A stretch of DNA of 64,000 nt from Actinocorallia sp039871655 (GTDB taxonomy: Bacteria; Actinomycetota; Actinomycetes; Streptosporangiales; Streptosporangiaceae): contig NZ_JBDPLZ010000017.1 in assembly GCF_039871655.1 (NCBI RefSeq), positions 27,312 through 91,311 on the forward strand, in the 5' to 3' direction. The position numbers and the translations under genes were made by a program. This document shows, piece after piece, positions 51,402-59,676 of the stretch (the first letter of the stretch is position 1; each line of letters opens with the position of its first letter). Below the pieces are notes generated by a model. It was not told the DNA's origin. It saw only the letters and a program-made list of their open reading frames with translations, and searched no databases.

Positions 51402-51737
51402 GTGAAGAGCGCATGGAGCCATCCGGCCATCGTCCTTGTTGCTTGCCTGATCAGCGGGATCGTAGGTGCGATATTTGCCCTGTTTGTCGCGAACACCTCA
51501 GGCATGTTCGACGGTCGGCAAGGCCCTCCAGGCATGCAGGGTCCGCAGGGGTTCGCTGGGCCTCGCGGGCCTGAGGGGAAGCCTCCGCAGATGTCTTCGT
51601 ATTTCGACAGCTCGGGATTTTGTCCCCTCGGCTCGAGGTGGCAGACGGTGACGGTGCCCAGCCAGTTCTTGGTGCCGCCTACTGGGGGAGTGGCCAACCC
51701 GATCAACAGCCGAACCATCTACGCCTGCGTCCGCTGA
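51402..51737 (+). CDS. Small membrane protein with a collagen-like segment
   Basis: 111 residues: N-terminal TM helix (about 8-30, PAIVLVACLISGIVGAIFALF), then seven Gly-X-Y triplets (GPPGMQGPQGFAGPRGPEGK, about 41-60) and a ~50-residue C-terminal domain with two cysteines (GFCPLGSRW and YACVR). Collagen-like triplets in a bacterial membrane protein suggest a trimeric surface stalk with a small head. Starts at GTG 51402 with a weak ribosome binding site. It is in the low-GC segment and has no recognisable partner. Confidence 0.65.
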   Translation: MKSAWSHPAIVLVACLISGIVGAIFALFVANTSGMFDGRQGPPGMQGPQGFAGPRGPEGKPPQMSSYFDSSGFCPLGSRWQTVTVPSQFLVPPTGGVANPINSRTIYACVR

Positions 51738-52128
51738 CAAGAGCAGGTTCGTTGAAGGACACGATCCTTGATCGTTTAGGGTTCGCGTCAGTGGGCGAGC
51801 CAGCGACGGCTGCCAGTCGGCAGGTCCGATATGGAGATCGATGATGACACCATCTACTACGGCGCACAGCCGGGTCTGTTTAGCTAAGAGGTGGGACAGG
51901 TTGTTGCTGGTCAGTGACGGTGTCGGGTGAGGCGGCCGTCGGGGTGAGACCGGTGACGGCGTAGACCGTTTTGACGGCCGACATCATGGCGCGCAGTGGA
52001 AAGCGAGCGCCCCATGGAAGTTTCACTCTGCGGCCGAGTAAGGGCAAGATAGCGTGCAAGGGGAAGTGGTAAACCAACAGTCTGGGCGGGGGTCGCGAGC
52101 GGCCCGTCCCGATGGCGGGAGAGACCGA
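51738..52128. other. 391-bp segment without a clear gene; possible ORF remnant
   Basis: On the minus strand an open frame at 51880-52077 (65 residues, TTG start; contains RVKLPWGARFPLRAMMSAVKTVY) looks like a C-terminal piece of a longer protein, possibly a transposase, but I cannot assign it. The ribosome binding site of the Hsp70 gene, GGGAGAG, is at about 52117-52123. Confidence 0.35.
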
Positions 52129-53703
52129 ATGGCCGTGTACGGCATCGACCTCGGAACTACCTACTCATGCGTTGCGCGGATCGATGATGTCGGCAGGCCT
52201 GCCGTGTTGCGCAACCTCGAAGGCTCGGACACCACACCCTCCGTCGTCTACTTCGAGAGCTCCGACAGCGTCGTCGTAGGGCAGAGCGCCAAGGACGCCG
52301 CCGTTCTCGATCCCGAGCACGTCGTGCAGCTCGTCAAACGGGATATGGGCCATGTGGTTCCGCGCGAGTTCCACGGTCGCACCTACACGCCCGAGGAGAT
52401 CTCCGCTCGTATCCTGCGCAAACTCGTCGACGACGCCAAGGCCTTCAGCGGTGACGAGGCGCACGATGTGGTGATCACAGTGCCCGCTTACTTCGGGCTC
52501 GCCGAGCGGAACGCCACCCACAAGGCCGGCGAGATCGCCGGACTGCGCGTCCTCGATGTGGTGGCCGAACCCGTCGCGGCCGCACTTGACTACGGGGCCC
52601 TGGAGGGAAACGAGGACGGTGGGGACCGGGCCATCCTCGTGTACGACCTCGGCGGCGGCACCTTCGACACCACGGTCCTCACCCTTCGCGGTCGCGAGCT
52701 GACCGTGCTGTGCACGGACGGTGCGAAGGAACTGGGCGGCAGCGACTTCGACGATCGCATCGTCATGCATCTGGTGGAGCGGTTCCGTGAGCGATTCCCG
52801 GACGTCGCCGACCCCCTGTCCGACCCACTGACCGAGACGCAGCTGCGCAGGGACGCGGAAGAGGCGAAGAAGGCTCTGTCCTTCCGCGAGCGGTACATCG
52901 TCCGGATCATGCATCAGGGCATGGTCGAACCGGTCGAGCTGACCCGAGACCTGCTCGAGGAGTTGACCCGCGATCTGGTCGATCGCACGGTCGACATCAC
53001 CCGCCGGACGGTCGAACTGGCTGCGGAGCGGGGAGTATCGGCATTCGATGACGTCCTGCTCGTCGGCGGCGCCACGAAGATGCCCGCCGTCGCGGCCGCC
53101 CTGCGCACGCTGTTCGGCTTCGAACCCAGGCTGCACAACCCCGATCTCGCCGTGGCCTGCGGTGCCGCGCTCTATGCTCTCGACCAGGCCGCGTTCATCA
53201 CCTCCACCAGCGCACTGCCCGCTGACGGGGTACTCGATGTGCCGGAGACCGGCCTCACCCACCGTTCATACGAGATCACCACGGTCGCCTCGCGCGGTTA
53301 CGGCATCAAGGTCACCGACCCCGATACCGACCGGGAGTACATCACCCACCTCGTGCACGCCAACGACAGGCTGCCGGCGTCGGTGACCGAGGACTTCTAC
53401 ACCCTCCGCGACGGCCAGCGGCAGGTCCAGATCCAGGTGATGGAGCAGGCGGGCGCCGTCGAGTCGGAGGAACTGCAGCACAACACCGTGGTCGCGCAGG
53501 GAACGCTGAAGATTCCGCCGAACAAACCGGCGCGCTGGCCCTTCCAGTGTGCTTTCACGCTCGGCCTTTCCGGGCTTCTCACCGTCATCGCCACCGAACA
53601 GGAGACCGGTGAGCAGATCGAGATCTCTGTTCAGATCGGAGGACTGTCGCAAGAGGCGGTCGACGAGGCCCGGGTTGTGATGAGCCGTCAGCGGATCCTT
53701 TGA
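52129..53703 (+). CDS. Hsp70-family ATPase lacking the C-terminal lid
   Basis: 524 residues from ATG 52129 (GGGAGAG upstream; the frame is open to 52054). Complete actin-like ATPase domain: phosphate 1 IDLGTTYS (6-13), catalytic Lys70 (LVKRDMG), phosphate 2 DLGGGTFDTT (173-182) and adenosine motif LLVGGATKMPAV. A beta-sandwich substrate-binding part is present (about 385-510), but the alpha-helical lid and EEVD-type tail of DnaK are missing. There is no dnaJ, grpE or hspR nearby. As first gene of a four-gene operon with a GTPase and FnIII-like protein it is probably a specialised chaperone-like ATPase, not the housekeeping DnaK. Confidence 0.9.
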   Translation: MAVYGIDLGTTYSCVARIDDVGRPAVLRNLEGSDTTPSVVYFESSDSVVVGQSAKDAAVLDPEHVVQLVKRDMGHVVPREFHGRTYTPEEISARILRKLVDDAKAFSGDEAHDVVITVPAYFGLAERNATHKAGEIAGLRVLDVVAEPVAAALDYGALEGNEDGGDRAILVYDLGGGTFDTTVLTLRGRELTVLCTDGAKELGGSDFDDRIVMHLVERFRERFPDVADPLSDPLTETQLRRDAEEAKKALSFRERYIVRIMHQGMVEPVELTRDLLEELTRDLVDRTVDITRRTVELAAERGVSAFDDVLLVGGATKMPAVAAALRTLFGFEPRLHNPDLAVACGAALYALDQAAFITSTSALPADGVLDVPETGLTHRSYEITTVASRGYGIKVTDPDTDREYITHLVHANDRLPASVTEDFYTLRDGQRQVQIQVMEQAGAVESEELQHNTVVAQGTLKIPPNKPARWPFQCAFTLGLSGLLTVIATEQETGEQIEISVQIGGLSQEAVDEARVVMSRQRIL

Positions 53704-53727
53704 CCGGGGACAAAGACGGAGCGGGGC

Positions 53728-56355
53728 GTGGACTTCGACGAAGCGCGTTACCGGCGCGAAGTGCTCGACGCCGGGTTGCCCGTGACCGAGGACCTGCGCA
53801 CGCGCTACCAACTGCCGCAGCACCTCGACGGCCCCGCGGTCGCCGCGGCCGTGGCCGCGGTCCTCGCCTGCTGGCGACGCAGCCGTGCTCGGCTCAAATA
53901 CCGTGCGGTCATCGTGCAGTTGGAGGCCGGGTACCTCATGCACCAGCCGCTGCTGGACGAAGCGGCGCACGGGGACCCGCGCCGGCTACGGGCGGCGCTC
54001 GAGGAACACGGCCGGCTCGCCGAATCGGAACGTGCGCGGCTGCGTGCGGCAGTGGAGGAGGCCGCAGGCGGGCTGGGACTGCTCGCCGAGAGCACGCTCG
54101 CAAAGATCGCCACCGCCCACCGGGTCGGCGAGGACCGGGTGCGGGAACTGGTGTCCGAACTGGGAGTGCGCGTCACCGAGCCCGACTCGCTGCCGGAGTC
54201 GGTACCCCATCTCGCGTACGCGCGCTGCGCCGGCCACCTGGAAGTGCTTCGACTGCGACACCTTGCCGATTTCCTCGCGACGGGGGTGCCCGGCGGACGG
54301 ACCGACCGGCCCGTCGGCGTCTTCGGCGCGCCGCCCGTCGACCGGCGGACCTTCGAGGCGGCGGCGCACGCCTGGGGCCGGCTGCCGCACGGTTCCGCCC
54401 AGACCGCGGCCCAGGCTGTGATCGCCGCCCTGCGCGAGGTGCTGGCCGAGCAGGGGCCGGAGGGAGCCGCCCGGATCCTGCGTCACGAACTGGCCGTGCT
54501 GCTGCGGCGGCGCCGCGACGCTCGCGCCACCCCGGCCACGCTCCTGGCCTACGCGGTGGAGGAACTGTCCATCGCCGAGTACGACGCGCGGCGGCTTGTT
54601 TTCGCGGTGCTGCACGAGGCGGCCGGTGATCCCGTGGCGGACAGGCTGCGCCGTCTGGCTGCGGACGGGCGGCTCGTCGAGGCAGCGGCCGTGGCGGAGA
54701 GGATTCCCGCCGACTCGCTTTCCGAGGCCGTCCGCGCGCTGGTCGAGCATATGCGTGGAGAACTCGATGCGGCGCACGCCTTGCTGGATCGCGCGCGCCG
54801 GTTGCCATCGGCTGAGGCGGACCAGGCCTGGGACCTGCTGGAACGAGCGGAGGCAGCGGTCCTTGACCTCCCGGGGATCGACTCCGTGCGCCGCGGCCTC
54901 GCGGTCCATCCCGTCTCGGGGCTCACCGCGGTCCCGGACAAGGCACACATCGTCCTCCGGTGGCGGCCCTCGCCCTCCAGGGCCGGCGAGCCCGAATACG
55001 TGCTGCTGCGCGCCGAGCGGCACCCGCCGCTCGGCGCTGCAGAGGGGACGGTGCTGCCGCTCGCGTCGCCGCGTGACACCCTGTATGTGGATGAATCGCC
55101 CCCGGCCGGGGTCCCGCTGTACTACGCGGTCGCCGTGCGCCGGGCAGCCGAACCGGCCGGTACGCCCGCGCCGCTCGTGGTGTGCGGACCCGTCGTTCAC
55201 TGGCCTGAGGTCTCTGACGTCCGACTGCACCCCGGAGACGGGGAGATCACCGCCGGGTGGATCTGCTCGCACAGGGCCGAGTCCGTCGAGGTCGTCCGGA
55301 CCGGGCCGGACGGCGCGGAGGTACGGGTCGCCGCCCGGCCAGACGGCTTCACAGACCGGGGGCTCGCCAACGCGACGACATACCGATACCGCGTTCGCGT
55401 CGCCTACCGCGCCGACAACGGGCGGCTCGATCACACGGACGGCCTCTGGTTCTCGGCCGCGCCGTCTGCGCCGCCCGAGCCGGTCACAGACCTGGATATC
55501 CGCCTCGTTGACGGTGGCCTCCTGGCGTGCTTCGACCGGCCGCCCGGTGGCAAGGTGCGCCTGTACGGCTTTGACGACGCGCCCCCGTGGACCGTCGGCA
55601 CCAGGCTCCGCACGGCAGAGCTTCCCGGGTCGCCGATCACGACGCACCATACCCGGGACGGACTGCGGTTCAGACCGCCGGATCGGCCCATCGTGGTGCT
55701 CGCGGTCACGGTCGCCGGGGATCGCGCCGTCATCGGAGCGCACGCTGCGGTCACCGCGCAGCGCGTCGGCGCCCTGGCGGTCACACGCCACGGCGGCACC
55801 GGATTGGCCGTCGTCTTCGACTGGCCGCCGGACAGCGGCAGCGAGATCGAGGTCACCTGGCGGACCTCTGGGGATGCGGGAGAGCGACGGCGCTCGATAA
55901 CGCGTGCCTCCTATCGGAACGAGGCGGGTGTGCGGTTGCCGGTCCCGGACGGTGCCGGCGTGGAGATCGAGGTGCGGGCTGTCGCTCTGCTCGGCGACCT
56001 GCGCGCCTATGGTCCACCGAGCAGGCTGGTCCTGCCTCCACGCGCCGACGTCGACTATCGCCTGGAGCGGCACGGCCTGCTCCGGCGCCGCACGGTCACC
56101 GCCGTCTTCACCGCGCGCACCACCGTAAGAGCCCAGCGGCTGCTGCTGGTGCGGTCGCGTGATCCCGTATGGCCGCTGGAACCCGCCGACGGGGACGTTC
56201 TCGCGGAAGCCGCCGACGTGACGCTCGGTCCGGGGCGGGAGGCGAAGCTGTCAGCGGACCTGGCCCGTGGCCCGGACGGCTGGCTGCGCTGCTTCGCCTT
56301 CGGTGAGGCGCTCGTGCTGCGCGACCCGCCGCAGCACACCCTTAAGGCCACTTAG
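53728..56355 (+). CDS. Large protein with helical N-terminus and fibronectin-III-like domains
   Basis: 875 residues, no signal peptide. Residues about 1-390 are helical with many Arg/Ala/Glu (ARYRREVLDAGLPVTEDLRTRYQLP at the start). From about 395 to the end beta-rich units of 85-100 residues follow; several show FnIII-like features (AHIVLRWRPSP..., LYYAVAVRR, ATTYRYRVRVAYRADNG). GTG 53728 with GGAGCGGGG upstream, 24 bp after the Hsp70 stop. The pairing suggests it is the client-binding or scaffold partner of the Hsp70; the helical part could replace a J-protein but has no HPD motif. Function unknown. Confidence 0.75.
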   Translation: MDFDEARYRREVLDAGLPVTEDLRTRYQLPQHLDGPAVAAAVAAVLACWRRSRARLKYRAVIVQLEAGYLMHQPLLDEAAHGDPRRLRAALEEHGRLAESERARLRAAVEEAAGGLGLLAESTLAKIATAHRVGEDRVRELVSELGVRVTEPDSLPESVPHLAYARCAGHLEVLRLRHLADFLATGVPGGRTDRPVGVFGAPPVDRRTFEAAAHAWGRLPHGSAQTAAQAVIAALREVLAEQGPEGAARILRHELAVLLRRRRDARATPATLLAYAVEELSIAEYDARRLVFAVLHEAAGDPVADRLRRLAADGRLVEAAAVAERIPADSLSEAVRALVEHMRGELDAAHALLDRARRLPSAEADQAWDLLERAEAAVLDLPGIDSVRRGLAVHPVSGLTAVPDKAHIVLRWRPSPSRAGEPEYVLLRAERHPPLGAAEGTVLPLASPRDTLYVDESPPAGVPLYYAVAVRRAAEPAGTPAPLVVCGPVVHWPEVSDVRLHPGDGEITAGWICSHRAESVEVVRTGPDGAEVRVAARPDGFTDRGLANATTYRYRVRVAYRADNGRLDHTDGLWFSAAPSAPPEPVTDLDIRLVDGGLLACFDRPPGGKVRLYGFDDAPPWTVGTRLRTAELPGSPITTHHTRDGLRFRPPDRPIVVLAVTVAGDRAVIGAHAAVTAQRVGALAVTRHGGTGLAVVFDWPPDSGSEIEVTWRTSGDAGERRRSITRASYRNEAGVRLPVPDGAGVEIEVRAVALLGDLRAYGPPSRLVLPPRADVDYRLERHGLLRRRTVTAVFTARTTVRAQRLLLVRSRDPVWPLEPADGDVLAEAADVTLGPGREAKLSADLARGPDGWLRCFAFGEALVLRDPPQHTLKAT

Positions 56356-56366
56356 AGGGAGCTCAC

Positions 56367-57419
56367 GTGAGACTGTCGTGGCGTGGCGTCCGGGTGTGCC
56401 CGCACTGCTTCCGGAGCATTTCCCGAGCTCAGATCGCGTACGTCTGCGTCTCCTGTGTCGGTTCCCCGACCGGTTCGGCGGTGTGCGGCACCTGCGGGCG
56501 CACCCTCCGGCCGCGCTGCGCCGCCTGCGGACACCACCTGCCAGAGGGCTACCTGCGCGCTCCCGGAAGACTCGTGGCACTGGTCGGACCGGCCGGCTCG
56601 GGCAAGAGCACCTACATCGCCGTTCTCGTACATGAACTCATGTACCGTCTCGGCGCCGAACTCGAAGCCGCGCTGCTGCCCTGCGACGACGACACGATGG
56701 CCCACTACCACGAAAGATATGAACGGCATCTGTACGAGGAACAGCACATCGTCCCCAAGACCGTCGAGAACGACGGCGGCCGACCTCTTGTCCACCGCCT
56801 CGTCCGCGTCCGGCGAGGCCGCTTCGGACGTGCCCGCGAGCAGGCGCTGACCTTGGTCTTCCTCGACACCGCAGGCGATGACTTCACCTCGCGCGACCGC
56901 ATGGAGGCCGAACTGCGCTACCTCGCCGCGGCCGACGCCGTCGTCGTCCTCATCGACCCGCAGGACCTGCCGGGCGCGCCTCTCAGAGGCCGCGGCGGAG
57001 TGCCGGGGCGGTCGGGCGAAGTCCTCACCCGGGTACTGGACCACCTGAGCGCTGGCCGGAAGGTGACCGTACCGGTGGCGGTCGCCCTCACCAAGGCCGA
57101 CCTGCTGTGGCCGCACCTGCCGGCCAATTCGTCGCTGCACCGCACCCGCCGCCCCGGCCCTTTCTTCGACGACGACGACCGAGCCGCCGTCCACACCGAG
57201 CTGCAGGCCCTCCTCAGGCGCTGGCAGGAGCACCGGCTCGACGCGCGGCTGCGCCGGTTCTGCACGGACTACCAGCTGTTCGCCCTGTCCATGCTCGGCA
57301 CCGCGCCTCGGCAGGACGGCGGCCTGGGAGTCGGCGGTGTCGTACGCCCGCACCGGGTGGAGGACCCCCTGATGTGGCTTCTGCACCGCTTCGGCGCTCT
57401 TGACAGGGAACGGGCCTGA
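56367..57419 (+). CDS. Zinc-ribbon P-loop GTPase
   Basis: 350 residues. Residues 11-54 hold four CxxC pairs (11/14, 27/30, 40/43, 51/54), a double zinc ribbon. A GTPase-like domain follows: P-loop GPAGSGKST (74-82), DxxG switch in VFLDTAGDDF and the base-specificity motif LTKADLLWP. The helical part ends at a short C-terminal tail. No TM segments. GTG 56367, GAGGGAG upstream, 11 bp after the previous stop. Its paralogue with a destroyed P-loop is the next gene, so the two probably form an active/inactive GTPase pair. Confidence 0.85.
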   Translation: MRLSWRGVRVCPHCFRSISRAQIAYVCVSCVGSPTGSAVCGTCGRTLRPRCAACGHHLPEGYLRAPGRLVALVGPAGSGKSTYIAVLVHELMYRLGAELEAALLPCDDDTMAHYHERYERHLYEEQHIVPKTVENDGGRPLVHRLVRVRRGRFGRAREQALTLVFLDTAGDDFTSRDRMEAELRYLAAADAVVVLIDPQDLPGAPLRGRGGVPGRSGEVLTRVLDHLSAGRKVTVPVAVALTKADLLWPHLPANSSLHRTRRPGPFFDDDDRAAVHTELQALLRRWQEHRLDARLRRFCTDYQLFALSMLGTAPRQDGGLGVGGVVRPHRVEDPLMWLLHRFGALDRERA

Positions 57420-57460
57420 GGTACATGGACGCGGGTCGGCCTGGAAGAAGGAGCGAGCCC

Positions 57461-59671
57461 ATGGCGGACCCCGTGATCCTGATCCTGGGGATCGTTCTGC
57501 GGGTCCTCCTGATGGTCGGCTATGGCGTCCTCGTCATCCTGCCGCAGCTGGTGTGGACCCAGCTGCACAATGTGTGGCGGACGTTCGGCCGTGCCACACC
57601 CACACCACCCGATCCGCACAGCGATCCGGCCATCCCCGCCTACCTTCGCGTCATCGCGCTCCGTGACCTCCGCGCGGTGTGGTGGGATGGACTCGACAGG
57701 CATGAAAGGCCGATGGGGGACGCCAAGCGGTTCCTGCTCGGGGAGAGCGGCCGCACCGCGATCCTTCTGAATTCCGCCTTCATGGCCACGGCTGCCGCCG
57801 CGGTGCTGGCCGCGACCGCGCTGAGCATCCTTCCCCTGCTGCTCACCTTCGTGCTCTGGGTACTGTGCTGTGCGCTGTGGACGCTCTGGTGGGCGCTGTG
57901 GGCGACGGTCGCGCGATTGACGCGCGTGCGGGGCGGGCCCTCGCCGTGCGTGTACTCCGACTGCGGACGCGCCATCGTGCGACCCGCGCGGCTGTGTCCC
58001 ACCTGCCACGCCCGACATCGGGAACTGGGGCCGGGTCGGTACGGTGTCCTGTACCGCCGCTGCCGCTGTGGCACCCGGCTCCCAGCGGTCCTCGGCCTCC
58101 GGCGGCTGCAAGCCCACTGCCCGCACTGCGACAAACCGCTGCCCGCCGGATACGAACGGTCTCGAGTGGTCGTACTCGCCGGCGGCTCGAACGCTCTGCG
58201 CGGTGCCGTGCACCGGCAGGGACTGGCTGAAATGGGCGCCGCACCCGGGAGCGAACCGCCGCTCGTGCGCGCTCGTGGGCGCTCCCTGCTGCTGTTCGAT
58301 CCGGCCGGAGACGCGTTCGGTGATCAGGAGTCCGTGGCCGCCCTGGACATCCTGCGCCACGCCGACGCACTGATGTTCGTGGTGGACGAGCCCACCGCGA
58401 ACAGCGCCGACGTGCGGGCCCTCACCCGGGTCCTGCACGTCGTGGCCGCACTCCCCGCGCGGCGCCGTCCGCACCGCCTGGCTCTGCTGTACACCGGCGC
58501 ATCGCGGGGGGACGACAACGTACTCGCCAAGCTGGAGGCGGACGGCGGCGGCCATCTGCTGCGCGCCCTCGACACCAGCGGCATCCCGGTGCGCTGCATC
58601 CCGGCCCAGGCGCTGGGCCGGACATTGTGGTGGCTGGCCGGCATGACCGGTGCGCCCGGTTCCGGAGAGCTCGTGGCTCCTCCGCCTCTTCACCGACCCG
58701 TGCGCACCGCGAACCGCCTTCCCCGGCACCGCGCCGTACGCCTCGGTCTCCTGCTCGCCCAGGCCGCCGGATATCTGGTGGTACCGATGGCGCTGCTCCT
58801 GCTACAGGCGCGCCTGCTCCCGTCCGACGCGTTCTTCGGACTTCCCGGCGCCTATGACAAGTGGCGGCATCCGCTGACCGGTACGGTCCACCAGATCGAC
58901 CTCACCGCCATGGCCAGGCCGGACTGGCCGAAGATCAGCGCGAGCCATTCCGACCCCGGCCACCCGCCCTCCGCCGCGTTGCCCGCGCACAAGGGCTACT
59001 GGTCGTTCATGGGTTCGACGCAGAGTGAACACTGGCTGAGGGTCGATCTCGGCATGCCGCTGCCACTGAGTGAGGTTTCGGTGAACTTCGTCCCGGACAG
59101 CGTCAAGTCGGTGTTCTCGCCGAGCGTCGGAGTGGTGGGGCAGATTGGTGCCGATATCATCCGGGCCCCTGACCGTCGGCAGTGGCGCGAACACAAGAAG
59201 GACGACGGAAGTTTTCTCGGCAAGATCTATGGCTATGACATACCGTTCGCGAAAACCGTTGATTCCATCCGCATCGGCGTCGGCTCTCGACTCTTCGGAA
59301 AACCGGACGAAAACAGGCAGCTCCGCCTGAGGGAGTTCGCCATCCGCTGGACCAGCTCTGACGCGCTGCGCCTGCGGCCTGCCGACGGCGGCCGGATCAC
59401 GGTCGAAAACGCCACCGCTCGCGACCTCGCCATCACCATACGCCCGCCTGTGCTCCCCCCGGGATGGCACGCCGCCTTCGTCGGAAGCCCTCCCTCCGTG
59501 CTCAGAGCACACGACACGTACGAGGCGCGCTGGCTGATCACTGCGCCGAAGGGGGCCACGGGCCGCGTTCCGATCGCTTACGCCGTCGACGCCACCGAGG
59601 ACGGCCGCACGGTGACGTCGCGCTGCCTGGCTCTGCTCACGCCGCTCCTGGCGGCCGAGCAACTCTGCTGA
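57461..59671 (+). CDS. Membrane zinc-ribbon pseudo-GTPase with discoidin-like and NEW3-like domains
   Basis: 736 residues from ATG 57461 (GAAGGAG upstream). TM helices at about 4-33 and a pair at 103-150; zinc ribbons with Cys163/168, 179/182, 201/203 and 220/223; then a GTPase-like domain whose P-loop is AGGSNALRGA (240-249), lacking the lysine, though LLLFDPAGD keeps a DxxG. Another TM region (about 425-450) leads to an exoplasmic part: a discoidin/F5-8C-like domain (YWSFMGSTQSEHWLRVDLG...) and a C-terminal NEW3-like beta-sandwich (LPPGWHAAFVG...). It would bind a glycan or surface ligand outside and signal to the GTPase inside. Five bp separate it from the convergent NACHT gene. Confidence 0.78.
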   Translation: MADPVILILGIVLRVLLMVGYGVLVILPQLVWTQLHNVWRTFGRATPTPPDPHSDPAIPAYLRVIALRDLRAVWWDGLDRHERPMGDAKRFLLGESGRTAILLNSAFMATAAAAVLAATALSILPLLLTFVLWVLCCALWTLWWALWATVARLTRVRGGPSPCVYSDCGRAIVRPARLCPTCHARHRELGPGRYGVLYRRCRCGTRLPAVLGLRRLQAHCPHCDKPLPAGYERSRVVVLAGGSNALRGAVHRQGLAEMGAAPGSEPPLVRARGRSLLLFDPAGDAFGDQESVAALDILRHADALMFVVDEPTANSADVRALTRVLHVVAALPARRRPHRLALLYTGASRGDDNVLAKLEADGGGHLLRALDTSGIPVRCIPAQALGRTLWWLAGMTGAPGSGELVAPPPLHRPVRTANRLPRHRAVRLGLLLAQAAGYLVVPMALLLLQARLLPSDAFFGLPGAYDKWRHPLTGTVHQIDLTAMARPDWPKISASHSDPGHPPSAALPAHKGYWSFMGSTQSEHWLRVDLGMPLPLSEVSVNFVPDSVKSVFSPSVGVVGQIGADIIRAPDRRQWREHKKDDGSFLGKIYGYDIPFAKTVDSIRIGVGSRLFGKPDENRQLRLREFAIRWTSSDALRLRPADGGRITVENATARDLAITIRPPVLPPGWHAAFVGSPPSVLRAHDTYEARWLITAPKGATGRVPIAYAVDATEDGRTVTSRCLALLTPLLAAEQLC

Positions 59672-59676
59672 CCGCC

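Noticed and set aside
51880..52077. Minus-strand open frame as an intact gene
   Set aside because: It begins at TTG without a ribosome binding site and looks like a fragment; kept only as a possible remnant.
52129..53703. Housekeeping dnaK
   Set aside because: The alpha-helical lid is missing, length is 524 rather than ~610, and grpE, dnaJ and hspR are absent.
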